This document shows positions 38,843-49,799 of a stretch of 64,000 nt of DNA, in pieces. The stretch's first letter is position 1. Every line of letters starts with the position of its first letter. The translations under genes were made by a program, and so were the position numbers. The notes below the pieces were generated by a model that saw only the letters and a program-made list of their open reading frames with translations, ran no database searches and was not told where the DNA came from. Source of the stretch: Punctularia strigosozonata HHB-11173 SS5 (taxonomy: Eukaryota; Basidiomycota; Agaricomycetes; Corticiales; Punctulariaceae); the NCBI RefSeq assembly GCF_000264995.1, contig NW_006767453.1, positions 156,485 through 220,484 of the forward strand, read 5' to 3'.

Positions 38843-39627
38843 TTGTTCATAATCCGTAACCACTGCAAGCATTCTCAAAACCCATTTCCCCTCATTAGCA
38901 CGTAAACAAGAAATAACACCATCATATGCTTATTCCTATTACCTCCCTCACATTCGCTCCTCTAATCATCCATCACCATCGCATTCTCACCTGGTACATC
39001 GCATTTCATATTCTACACACACTCAGTACATTAGGCGTGAGATTGCTCCTGTAGACTGACTGGCAACTGTACCGAAGATACCATTGCTCTGTAATCACGC
39101 ACATATACCGGCACCTCGTTTTCAAAAGCGGGGGTGGTACCATTCCTAAATCGGCCATGCGCCCCCCTAATCTGGTAATTCGCGCTTACATGGCGTTATC
39201 CCGACGCGTTATGTCGATCACCCTGCTGCGCTCCCCGGCCAGCTCCCGCCAACCTCAGTCTCTATTACCACTTTGCCGACCAAAAAATGTTCAACAAACG
39301 ATCAAGGACGAATATCATTCAGCCAACACCCAACTTGGATCCCGGTTGATCTCACACGATCGGAGGCGCGGCACCCGGTGATTTGCCTTCAATCGAGCAG
39401 AAGGCAGATGATAGCCCTCAGAGAAAGTTCAATCCCCCTCAGCGCTCTCCAGACTCTCACCCCACGCAGCCCATCATTTTTCCCTCTGACGCCACTATAC
39501 CTCCGAGGGAGCCGCGATAAGAACCTTGCGACAGGTCTGCGTGTCTCCTCTCACTACGACGTCCTCCAGGCTATACGATTACCAGCGAAAATCCAAGTGA
39601 CGTCCGTGCCTCGCAAAATCGGCGACG
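38843..39627. other. Intergenic, no gene seen
   Basis: 785 bases upstream of the permease. AT-rich at 38850-39020, otherwise featureless. Presumed permease promoter. Confidence 0.55.
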
Positions 39628-41704
39628 ATGTCTTCTTCTTCTTCGCGGGCCGAATCCTTCGAGGGGGCGAAGGAGGACATGGAGAAGCACGGGCCTGGTT
39701 ATCAGCCAGGGACGACCGTAGAGGTCACCGACGCGACGGACGACGACGCCTACCTCGAGCAAATGGGTTACAAGCAGGAGTTCCGTCGTGACTTCACGTT
39801 CTTGGGCCTGTTCTCTCTCGTGTCTAGCGAGCTTGCCGTGCTGCCCGGTGTTGCGGGAACGATATGGTGCGTGGTCGTTGTTGTGACTGTCCCGATAAGC
39901 TACTCACGGCGTGCAGGTACACTATGGGGTACATGGGGCTCATCGGCATGACATGGGGGTGGTTAGTCGCGGCGGTCATGGGCCAAGTGCGTATCTCTGC
40001 AGTCCTGGTACTGCTTGTGCTGATTATATGCATGCAGTTCCTCGTGTATTCCCTCGCTGAACTTTCTTCTGCCTACCCTACGTCGGGTGGACTGTACTAT
40101 TGGGCGTATATGACGGCCTCTCCCAGATGGAGAATGCTGTCCTGCTACGTCGTGGCTTGGTCGATGATCATATCTACGCCTCTCGCCTGCGTATCCATCA
40201 CCTATTCAGTGAGACTTGCTCATCTTGCGCTCCCGAAACTATCACTGACTCGTCGTGGGCTGATTAGGCAGCCCAACTGCTCGTTGCGACCGTTCAAGTC
40301 GGGCTGCCAGATTACGAACCTGCCTCGTGGCACATCTACCTGGTGTATTTGGCGATGATGTTCGCGTCGTACCTTGTCATCTGTCTGCCCACGCGCTACG
40401 TCAGCTGGTTCAATATATGGGCGTACTTCATCGGCACAATCGTGCTGATCATCGTGACCATCCTTCTACCCATCAAAGCCGACCATTTGAACTCTGCCAA
40501 AGACATCTTTACCAAGGTAGATCTTTGTCTACATGGTCTACATGAACCATCGCAATATGCTAAATACGTGGCCAGGGTGAAAATCAAATTGCTTGGCCTG
40601 CGGGTTGGTCCTTCTGCATGACGTTCCTTTCCGCTACTTGGACCCTCAGTGGGTACGATGTGGCCGCCCACGTCGCGGAGGAGACCCACAACGCTGCGAT
40701 CACCGTTCCACGAGCGATGGTGTGGAGCACCTGGTCCAGTGCCTTCCTGGGATTTGTCTACCTTATCTCCTTGGCTCTCTGCGCCACTGACATCGACTCG
40801 CTCATGGCGAACCCCCTGGGACAGCCCGTCGGCACGCTTATGGCCGATGTACTGGGAACCAAAGGCGGTATCGCCCTCATGACCATAAACGCTTTCACAC
40901 AATTTGCTTGCGGCGTCGCATTCGTGAGTATCGTCTCTCTGGATCAAAATGCTATCGCGCTGCGCCGCTATTCTGAGACCACCTTATCTTTCCGCAGTTC
41001 GTCGCGGCGTCCCGGATCTTCTTTGCCTACTCCCGCGACAAGGCCCTACCGTTCTCGGACTGGCTCAGCCGCGTCTCGCCCCGCACGCAGACGCCGAACA
41101 ACGCCTCGCTCGTCGTCTTCATCCTCTCGGCCGCATTCGGTGTGATCTCCGTCGGCTCCGACACCGCCTTCGAAGCATTCTTCTCGGGGAGCACGCTGGC
41201 CGGTCAGATCGGGTACATCCTCCCGGTCCTAGGTCGGTGCCTGTACGAGAATAACCCGGAATACCGTAACGGACCGTACAACCTCGGCCGGTATTCGCGC
41301 GCTATACGTTGGACGGCTGTGGCGTGGAATGCATTCATCATGCCTCTCGTCAGCTTGTGAGTACCCTCTTCTCTCTTCAGAATACGGAGTTAGCGGTCTA
41401 ATCACTGTGGCGTTGCCTTCTACAGCCCGGAAGGCCCGATGCGTCAGTTGTCTTCTTACATCTTCCGGAACAATTCCATGTTGACGATATCGCTGTACAG
41501 CTGACCCCGTGGACATGAACTGGGCTGTCGTCATATATGTGTAAGTTTGTGTTCCGCATTTTGCCACGCACGGGTCTGAAGCGAATGTGGCGCTCTTTCA
41601 GTCCATTCCAGATCATCGCCTTCGGCTACTGGTGGTTCAAGGGCTACAAGACGTTCACTGGTCCCCGACCGAACCTGCAGGGGCTTCCCCACAAGAACCA
41701 ATAG
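39628..41704 (+). CDS. APC-family amino acid/GABA permease
   Basis: Plasma-membrane transporter of the amino acid-polyamine-organocation family, nearest to fungal GABA/choline (Uga4/Hnm1-like) permeases. Cytosolic N-terminus, then FRRDFTFLGLFSLVSSELAV, the TM stretches VLVLLVLIICMQFLVYSLAE and SWFNIWAYFIGTIVLIIVTI, and the family motif TWTLSGYDVAAHVAEETHNA. About 12 hydrophobic segments in all. The C-terminus is built from small exons: a 57-nt GTCAGT...TACAG intron removes the apparent stop near 41503 and gives FPEGPMPDPVDMNWAVVIY. The last exon ends FTGPRPNLQGLPHKNQ with stop at 41702-41704. Start MSSSSSRAESFEGAKED at 39628. Intact. Substrate not determined. Confidence 0.83.
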
Positions 41705-43247
41705 CATCAAAATTGTCACCTCAAGGCGATACTCGTCAACGATAGACTTTAAGATGCGCCGTTGTCTTTTGTACGAAAATGATGTCTGCTTTGCATGTAT
41801 ACCAGTCACCTTTCTTGGATGCGAATATAATGGATATACCCTCCATCAGGATTGGTGTCGTGAACTATGGCAGTTGGGAAAATTATAAGTACTATCGACG
41901 TGTATCACAACGGAAAGCAAGGCTGGAGCTGCATGTTGAATTGAGGAAGGTCAAAACAGAAGATAATCGTATTCTGGGCCTTCCTGGCTACGCTTAGGTC
42001 GCGGACGGGGGCGAGGGCGGCTCGGACCAAGCGGTTCAGGTCGCGGACTGAGAGGACGGAGATGTGAGCGCGGATCCAAGGAATCAGAGCCAACATACGC
42101 ACCCGAAGTTGATCGGTAGGACGTGGATCACAGAACTTCCCGCTGACAGGGAGCTTCCATTCGAAGTACTAGCAAAAGGGTCGTGAATACAATGAGCTTC
42201 ATAACAACAGCGGCCGGTCAATATACTGACCTTCCGTAGCTGACGGTGGAATGGTGGATGATCACGGTCATTGTGAAGCTTGCGCTGATGAGCAGATGAG
42301 AGGGTTTTGCGCTTGCCTTGGACATAATAAGTTGCAACGCTTTTATGTCTCGCCGAGCAGTGCCATGTCTGTGCGAGATCGCGAGATGACCGGCGCTGTG
42401 CGGCGCTGTCGGGTAACAGAGCATAGCCTGCACAATGATAAAAAGACCAAATAAACCGTCGTATGCCCAAGCCCTGGCGGAGTGGCTCAGATCGAGTCAG
42501 CCCGAGACAGTTCGCGCCCGCATCTAAGGTGCTTCTATGAGTTTCATGCGTTGATGAGGCGCCGAATAGCCGCGGATGGGTCGTGAGTTATGCTATGCAC
42601 ACAGCCCTCGTTCCCGGTAGTTCCGTGGGATGAGCCGTCAAATCCGAGCCCATGAACCATGGATCCGATATGCATGAGGCACAGGAGGCAGGCATTCATG
42701 GGTGGCAGTCCGTTTCTGCAGGCAGTAGACTAGCCACTGGATGGAGGAGAGCCACCAGAGGGATCCATCGATCCTGGTACCGCGATAGTGCGCATCCTCG
42801 CAGAGTCCACTTTCCCGAATTTGTCGTGCTTTGACCACCTATGCCTCTAATAACCGTCCTTCGAGTTGAGACTAGCAGCCTGCGCGAACCCAGTTGGCCT
42901 TCACGAGAACCTGCACTGTCGTCAGTCGGTTATGGCTCGGTTTGCTGTGGTTTCGCAAATAAGTAGTACAGTGCAACAAGGCCGACAGAAGCGCGAAAGC
43001 CAACGCGGTAGGCAGCCGTTCAAAATGAGAGCATCGGAAACAGGAGAAAGCAGGCCGCAACGGCATGACGGTCCGGTCCAAGTGGCAATTGTCCCCTGCG
43101 CGGTGCTACACAGCCTGCCGAAACCAACATCTCATGTACTTCAATCTTTAAGGGCTTCTATTGGCATTGAAAAATCATGGCGAATACATCACGCGCGTAC
43201 GGCATCTCTCTCTTTGATGCTGGGTAAAGGTGTTATATCCGGCAAGT
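41705..43247. other. Intergenic, no gene seen
   Basis: 1.5 kb downstream of the permease and of the ARF-like pseudogene. Only short frames without motifs. A GGCGGAGTGGCTCAG string near 42477 looks like a tRNA D-arm but no cloverleaf follows. Confidence 0.5.
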
Positions 43248-44440
43248 TCATCGGCTCTTCGCTGCTGGACTCATCATGAGCTCTCGACTGTAGAATCTCT
43301 CCCAAGGAACGGGTTCCGCAAGATACGGGTTGGAAAAGAGAAAAGACACAAACGACGCTGGAGGTAATTCCGCGGAGCTGCCTTCTTCCTTCGCCTCCAT
43401 CACCTTGTCCGAGTCTCCTCCACCAATGTGGTACTGGGATAGAAGGGTCTTTCGGGTGCGGCCGGTGTCAAGTTCTGCCCGGTGAGCCCAAGATGTACGG
43501 CTTGAATCCAGAAGTAATGGAACTTGCGCGCGTCGGTTTGAGTCTTAGTCATGGCCAGATAGTGCTGAATGCCGTCGAAAATTTCGTCCTTGCCTTTCTG
43601 ACGACCGCGGAGCTTCAGTAGAACCTAGGCAACACGCAAATGGGTGTAGTGATCCCAAGAGGGTTAGTCGGCGGCCTTGAATTGCTCCAAGAACCGCTCA
43701 TCGGGCATATTGGCTTCATCTGCGATTGCACGTTTCACGTATCGCGGGACGCGGTCCGTAGTCGTAGTTTGACCGTCCTGAAGAGCCGTCGTCTGCGGAT
43801 TACTTGTGGTGTCCGAGCTCTCCTCCCTTGGCGCCGATCCGTCACAGAGCGCTTGGCAGAGCCTTCTGAGGGCAGCTTTGACGCCGACGTCCTCGGTGCT
43901 GGCAATGGACACGGGGATCATGTTCCACGAACATCCCTGGCATGCGGCGGAGAACGTGGCATGGAGTTCCGAGATACGTATGGCGTCCGAGGGGTCTTGC
44001 TTGTTCGCCAGACTAGAGACTTGCATCAGCCTTCGGCGAGCTCCATGAAACGGTTTCGACACGACTCACATGAGGAACGGGATCTTTCGAGCAACCCGGG
44101 CGCCAAGCTCTCGATCGAGTCCGGTCTTCAGCTACTTGAGTTCTATGACACTTTCCTCCAGGAAGTTTCTTTCCATCGAGTCAACCCATCCATATAACTC
44201 CAGGGAGGGAGTACCTGGGGAGGTCGCGCATGGTCCCGCTGTAACCTACACGGACGTCTCAGCTGACGAATGCGTCGTTCGAGTCCGGAAAGTGTAGCGA
44301 TTCGAGGTTGATGCTGTTCGTCAGTACGCGGCCGTTTTTCGAGCAGGTATAGCAAGATAGTCTTGCCCGCCACATCGATACCTGGGATGAGAACTTTGTG
44401 CACCCGTCTAGGGCCCTTGAAAAGGTCGAGAAATAGACTA

Positions 44441-44515
44441 CAGCTGATTCGGAAAATCATGAGCTGCGCCACTTTTTTGCGCGTTGCGTCGTGTACGAAC
44501 CCTACGTTGGGGTTG
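44441..44515 (+). repeat. Left terminal inverted repeat
   Basis: 75 bp, matching the reverse complement of 47566-47640 except at position 53 (G at 44493). Ends 50 bases before the transposase ATG, so it probably includes or overlaps its promoter. Confidence 0.95.
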
Positions 44516-44565
44516 TCTGTGTCAAGAGCGCAGACACGCCAGCGATACACGTTGATACGCTCCCC

Positions 44566-45693
44566 ATGGGCTTCCGAACGATTAGTGACGACGTCAAACT
44601 ACGTGCTTTGCATCTGATTGACAGGGGACTCGAACGCGAAGCGATATGTAGCATTCTTGGCGTGTCTCTTGCTAGCTTGACACGATGGAAACACAATTTT
44701 GAGGAACATGACTCCCTTGCTCGACCTCCCCGGTCCATTCGTGGCCGACCCTCTCGGACGACGGGCGAGCAGCGGTCCGACATCCTGAATCTACTTATAG
44801 AGGCTCCAGACCTCTATCTTGACGAAGTCCAGCAGTGGCTTGCTATTGCCCACGAATTGGCTCTCTCGAAGACCGCGATTCATGACCTCATCAACGACTC
44901 TGGCTATACCTACAAGAAGCTGCAGAAGTCTGCCATTGAGAGGGATGAAGGACAACGGGCTACGTGGCGTCAGACTGTGCAGCAACACTTGCGTGCGCGG
45001 ATGATCGTCACGGTTGACGAATCAAGCAAGGACGGGCGGACTCTGTGTCGGGTTTACGGTCGTTCGCAGGAAGGGGATCGAGCTCCGATGGCAAATCCTT
45101 TGGCCAGAGGAGTAAGATATAGTGTTGTAGCAGCCCTGTCCCTCTCGGGATACGTGTCGACGCGTGTTGTGGAGGGCTCCGTCAACGCATACGAATTCTT
45201 TGACTTCATTGTCGAGGAAGTGGTACGTCACATCAGGAAATGCATTTGAAGTAGTCTGACGAGTGCATAGCTTCCGCGCATGAACCCATATCCACAAGAC
45301 CAGAGTGTCCTCATCCTCGACAACTGCTCGATCCACAAAATGGACACGCTACGTCGTGTTGTTGAGGGACAAGGTCTGTGTCTCATGTTGCAATCTCTCA
45401 TCCCACGACGGTCCTGATGTTATGGCAGGATGCCTTTTAGTCTTTCTCCCACCATACTCACCGGATCTCAACCCTATTGAAGAGAGTTTCAGTGCATGTG
45501 CGTGTGCAATACACTTTGTCGCTCCAACTCAGTCGCTAACTTTATGCCAGTGAAGGCATGGCTTCGCAGAAGCTATCGACATCTTCTCAACAGCAATAAC
45601 CCAATTTTAGATATACACGAAGCATGTGCTCATGCTGTCACTGCCGACAAGGCAATAGGCTGGTTTAGACATAGTGGTTACCGTATCGGATAA
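44566..45693 (+). CDS. DD34E transposase
   Basis: Cut-and-paste transposase of the Tc1 class. Four exons (44566-45222, 45271-45373, 45429-45497, 45551-45693) total 972 nt and encode 323 aa with no internal stop. N-terminal helix-turn-helix DNA-binding region: DRGLEREAICSILGVSLASL then a second domain with GRPSRTTGEQRSDIL and LSKTAIHDLINDSGYTYKKL. Catalytic triad: Asp in MIVTVDESSKDGRT, Asp in VLILDNCSIHK, Glu in YSPDLNPIEESF; the last two are separated by 34 residues. The third intron could use one of two nearby donors; the one giving SFSALKAWLRR was chosen because it fits the family. Stop at 45691-45693, four bases from the stop of the convergent gene. Confidence 0.93.
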
Positions 45694-45697
45694 TGAT

Positions 45698-47523
45698 CTA
45701 CGCGCTATTCATTTTCTCCTTGTACTTCATGTTTGCCCGAACAACACTTCCCCACCCAAGCTTCTCAAATCCTTTCTCCTTCCAATCATCCTCCGTAATC
45801 TGAGCCAAACTCATTCCAGGCTGAAATTCCATCCGCTCAAGCCGATCACGGATAGTTGATGATAGACGATACTCTGCGCAAAATTCTTCCAGCGACACTG
45901 GATCCATTACCGGTGAAGATTCCCGATCATCAAACGATCGCTTGTTACGGAGCTGTGGAGTCACGAATCCGCTGCCGCTCGGGTAACTAGAATGGGGCGC
46001 AAAGCCAGGTGAATATGGGAATGGCATCGGCATGAACGGGAAAGATGGAGCAAATGAAGGAAACATGTATGGTTGACCTGGCGTCGGCGTAGATGGCTGC
46101 ATGGAGGTAGATGGTTCCGGCGCAGCAGATACAGCAGACTTCTTCAAGGCAGTCCGGACATTGAATGTAGCAGACGGAATCTTTGGACATACAATCGAGG
46201 CCTCGCCTCGTACCTGTACAATCTGAGTCAGATTGCAACCCCGCTTGATTGAATGCATCACATACAATCTGTGCTGCCCACGCAAGGCGTGCCGGCTCCT
46301 TCAAGTCAAAGTGAAGCTGTGATTCGTGACCAAAGAAGCATGGAATCTTGGGATGTTCTTTGCACTTTCCAATATGCCATGTCTCGAGGATCCTCTGCGC
46401 ATAATGCTCGATAGGTTCATCCTTTCTTCCCCTGCTAAGTATGCTCTTCCGGTCTAAGTCTGCATCACCTTCGTCACTTGGTGAACTGCTATCGTCCGCC
46501 TTGGCGGCCCAAGTCTGGAATTCGGGCGTTAGAACTATAGACAGCAATCAGTGTGTTCACATACAGGAGTATCAGGTTTGTCTCTCTTTGGCTTTGCCAT
46601 GCGAACGAAGATATTACATTGCGAAGGCTTCTTGCCGTCAAACTGCGCAAGCATTGCTCGATAGCCCTCGGGTTTGCTGAGTGGGAGGAAGGGAGCATTC
46701 TTCGGTCTGACAAATCTCCACATGAACGATGAGATTGGGAGTTGATCGACGGAACCAACTCCCTCGATCGTGTCTGCAGTTCGTGCAAGAAATGCCTCCC
46801 ACGAGAAGTCCATGGGAATTTCCGCGGGGCCATCGTGATGGATGGTTTCTTTCTCCTTGGGATTTTGCGACCTTCCCCTGACACGTGTCCCAGACGAGGC
46901 TGGCACCACAATCTCGTAGTAGACATTGAATGCCTGCTCTTCTACATCATCACCACGCGGGACCGGAGGCTGTTTACCACGTCCTAAAGTTGTAGACGTA
47001 CGACGGACTGCGATAGGCGTGATTGGAACCTCGAGCTCCGAGTTCGGCCATGGCGTGGCACCGCCAGTCTCTTCCAGGTCCCAATTGAATGGAGACTCGG
47101 AGAACGGATCCCCCTCTTCCTTCTCCTTCTCTTCTTCTTCTTCCTCCTCCTCCTCCTCCTCTTCACGTTGCACAAGAACATCCTCGCGGTGCTGATGGTC
47201 CTCATCACTCGAGCTCGAGTCTCTATCACTGGACAGCTCGACTTTATGGATAATCAGTCAACAATGTCATTCTGAGCAAGGACAATCTCGTACTCGGGTC
47301 GGATTTAGCAAGCGTGGGTGCCGGAAGCTTGATGAAAAGCTTCTGAGAGCCTGGAAAGGAGAGTATGAAACCCATAGATAGCAGTGGAGACCGAGAACAG
47401 CAATAGCCTCTCCATACCTGACCTCGCATTTTCCTCCTGCTCGCATGGTTCTTGATCACTTGCCCTAGCCTTGGGGGGCCGTCTGCTGCGAGATTTGGAG
47501 ACTTTCGACCGTTTCGGAGGCAT
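45698..47523 (-). CDS. Transposon accessory protein with C-terminal SAM-like domain
   Basis: Second gene of the element. Five exons (47523-47418, 47350-47294, 47241-46565, 46514-46266, 46213-45698) total 1,605 nt, 534 aa, no internal stop. Start MPPKRSKVSKSRSRRPPKAR is highly basic (nuclear localisation likely). Then a Ser/Asp/Glu-rich part with a run of over ten Glu, a globular-looking middle (VYYEIVVPASSGTRVRGRSQ, FSWEAFLARTADTI, SSFMWRFVRPKNAPFLPLS), and a Cys/His patch GKCKEHPKIPCFFGHESQ. A Pro/Phe-rich linker leads to a SAM-like C-terminus (LEEFCAEYRLSSTIRDRLER, MEFQPGMSLAQITEDDW). It has no transposase catalytic motif. Possible roles are target choice, regulation of the transposase or DNA binding; none is shown. 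Confidence 0.82.
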
Positions 47524-47565
47524 GATTCAGTGGGCTATCGAGCGCGTACACGGTGAAACGGACGT

Positions 47566-47640
47566 CAACCCCAACGTAGGGTTCGTATACGACGCAACGC
47601 GCAAAAAAGTGGCGCAGCTCATGATTTTCCGAATCAGCTG
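47566..47640 (-). repeat. Right terminal inverted repeat
   Basis: 75 bp, inverted copy of 44441-44515 with one difference (at 47588). Ends 42 bases upstream of the accessory gene ATG at 47523. Confidence 0.95.
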
Positions 47641-47656
47641 TAACTGCCGTCGCCAT

Positions 47657-49799
47657 TTGGGTTCCTGTGAGGCGAAGCTGGGGCTGAGGTGTAGAAGTCG
47701 AGTCCGTCTCGGCGTTATATCCTGGCAGCAAATACGCATTATATTAGGCTGTTTATAACACAAGCGCATGTAAGTGACACGAATACCTGATGTTCCGCTA
47801 CCAACACGGGGAGGGGCGCCGTGTCCATGTTGTGCGCAGCATACCCGCGTTAATAGGATTTGGCAGCCATCGTTGGCGAGCTCTGGTCGTAGTTGAATAG
47901 GTCCTTGCCGACATTCATTGAGGTCAAGGTTATTCACTACGGCGAATGTAGTAGATAAGCGCTCAAGCCTCAAGCATGCAGCGTTGCCGACAACCCGGGG
48001 TCACCTCGTTCCTTGTATCCTTCTTGCCCCTATCATCGAGAGCCCTTGACCGTCAATGGGCATCCTGAAGGGCGCTGAGGGTCGTGAACCGCCGCTGTAT
48101 GTTCCAAGAGCACGATCGTTCTGTGCGTTTTGTGCACCATGGGCCGAAGTCGAGGAGCGGCTTGAGGTAACGCCGTACGGTCACGTTCGAGAGCCTCGTG
48201 GCCGATCGCCGCTATCGTCCGAGACAATCATTAGCCTTAGGCACCTGGGCTGCTTTGGCTCTATCTTGCACTTCCTTGTCGACGAAGAGGCGGGCCATGA
48301 AGTCAGCGGTCGCCATCCGGCAGGACCTCACGCTCATGTTCATCGCGGAAAGCGTTTTCTGGTCATCAATCCACTGGCAATATTCTCCGCTGCGATACAC
48401 GGACATAGCCCGGCCTATCGAATGCCGCTCGAGCCAGAAATAAGATGCTGGACCATCTGGCATAGACTACCGACGGACGACTGATGCCTGAATGAGGAGA
48501 CCTCGAAAGCAACCTGGCCGGCTTACACGACATCCGCATCGTGTCGATGACCGCTGTTCTAGAACCAGCCTCCAAGGTTCGCCGAAGGCGTCGCCCAAGA
48601 TACAGACAATGACGCAGATTGCACATATATAAACATCAGCGGTCCATAAACCAAGTAGTGTTGACGTGGGACGTCCTGCTCTTTGAGGAAGTTGATTACC
48701 GACTCTAGCGCATATACTCTGTGGTAGGTGAGCGTGTATCTGCCAAAGATCCGGTATACCAAGGCACTTACCGCATTCTCGGCGTTACGGCACATGGTTA
48801 CCCGACAGTGGGCTAGTCTCCCATGGAAGCCAAGGCTGTGAGAGTGGTCGGGTGATACCGAGGAAGAGCCACCGAATAGCGACGTCCCAGCGCTCGAAGG
48901 CGGTCCATAGCTTCAACCAGCGACGTGCATGATGTCCCCCCAGTCGTTCACCCCAGCGGGACGTCAGGACGAGCATTCGAGTGTCGCCGACTACCTTGAT
49001 TCGTCGCGCACCTTCCACGCCTACGCGTCTGTTTACAATTAGCTTCCAAACGCGATGCTCACGGAGAGAGCGAAGCGCTTGGAGATCTGCTCGTCCATAA
49101 CGAACGCCGCGCGATCTGCCGAGGAGCTGGGGGAGCCGGAGCGTCGAGGGTCGGTCTCGTGCCTTCAGTGTGGGCAGCCACTGGCCACGGGGATTGGCGT
49201 CTTTGGCGTTGTCCTCGGCCCTCATAAACTGATTTCTTGACTTCATCGACCTTCTCCACGCCCTTCATCTTCTCTTGGGAGACTGCACAACTGTCGCTGA
49301 GCCTCGTGAGGGTCGGGGTAACTGCAGGCCATGATACCAAACGATCCGTTCGACCCGCTCACTATGCAACTCCTCATACAACGCACCCCCGCCGGTGCGC
49401 AGCCCACGCGCGTCCACGCCATTCCTGTTGGGCTCTCCGGTCGTTCTGATGCTGGTCGTGAGAATCGGTACGTAGGCCGCACGAAGACGCGCGATGGAAT
49501 CAACTAAGAGGAAGATAGCAGACTCGGAGGTGATCCGCCGTTCGTGGCAATCCCGGAGCCCGACCTCGCTTTACCACCTGGGTTCGCCCTTTTGATACAT
49601 TCGTATGGGAATCGTCGATGACACGGCCATAGCCTGAACCTACTAGATACTAGACAGTTCGGGGAGAATGACGTTCCCTGGAGCCAGTCCCACCCGTATA
49701 GCACTGCACAGATCAATAGCTTTCCGGGTACAGGCTATGTAGCACCGCCCGCAGGTTTCGACTTTCAACCTCGTAACCCACCTCTGCCCTACCCCAATC
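47657..49799. other. Unresolved region with fragmentary frames
   Basis: 2.1 kb upstream of the ARF-like start. Minus-strand frames at 48559-48795 (NAENAVSALVYRIFGRYTLT, HYLVYGPLMFIYVQ), 48212-48463 and 48785-49246 look codon-like and hydrophobic in part. A good GTAAGT...CACAG pair occurs at about 48714-48768. I could not assemble a continuous protein or name a family. It may be a diverged or broken gene. Confidence 0.35.

Larger units (their letters stand above)
44441..47640 (+). mobile_element. Two-gene Tc1/mariner-class DNA transposon (3,200 bp)
   Basis: Exactly 3,200 bp, bounded by 75-bp inverted repeats that begin CAGCTGATTCGG and flanked by TA on both sides (44439-44440 and 47641-47642), the target duplication of this superfamily. 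It contains a transposase on the plus strand and a second gene on the minus strand; both splice to full-length frames. The two copies of the repeat differ at one position (44493 versus 47588), which suggests a fairly recent insertion. It interrupts the fifth codon of the ARF-like gene. Likely autonomous, though activity cannot be judged from sequence. Confidence 0.93.
43248..47656 (-). pseudogene. ARF/Arl-like small GTPase gene with C-terminal extension, split by a transposon
   Basis: The ATG (47654-47656) and 14 coding bases lie right of the transposon; the rest lies left of it. Joined, the start reads MATAVSLFLDLFKGPRR followed by KVLIPGIDVAGKT (P-loop). Further pieces are INLESLHFPDSNDAFVS, DSMERNFLEESVIELK, and after a GTGAGT...TCTAG intron ILANKQDPSDAIRISELHAT (NKQD guanine motif). 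Then comes a region not found in normal ARFs: PSWDHYTHLRVA, KGKDEIFDGIQHYLAMTKTQ, ARKFHYFWIQAVHLGLTGQN and NPYLAEPVPWERFYSREL, stop 43248-43250. Lesions outside the insertion: a frame change after RPRTD, TGA after FVS, a frameshift near 44170, TAG after IELK, a TAA/frameshift at about 43664, and TAG within HLRVA*VLL. Several fit TGG to TAG/TGA changes. Not functional as assembled. Confidence 0.72.

Noticed and set aside
41440-41520. Premature stop in the permease
   Set aside because: A 57-nt GTCAGT...TACAG intron removes it and gives FPEGPMPDPVDMNWAVV, as expected for the family.
42471-42545. Second tRNA-like sequence (GGCGGAGTGGCTCAG)
   Set aside because: Looks like a D-arm, but no anticodon stem, T arm or acceptor pairing follows.
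45223-45270. Transposase truncated at VRHIRKCI
   Set aside because: A GTACGT...CATAG intron leads to LPRMNPYPQDQSVLILD, which restores the second catalytic Asp.
46540-46570. Stop codon in the transposon accessory gene after DKPDTP
   Set aside because: It lies in a GTATGT...TCCAG intron; the exons sum to a multiple of three with no internal stop.
47140-47166. GAG/GAA-type microsatellite as a separate repeat
   Set aside because: It is the coding stretch for the Glu run of the transposon accessory protein.
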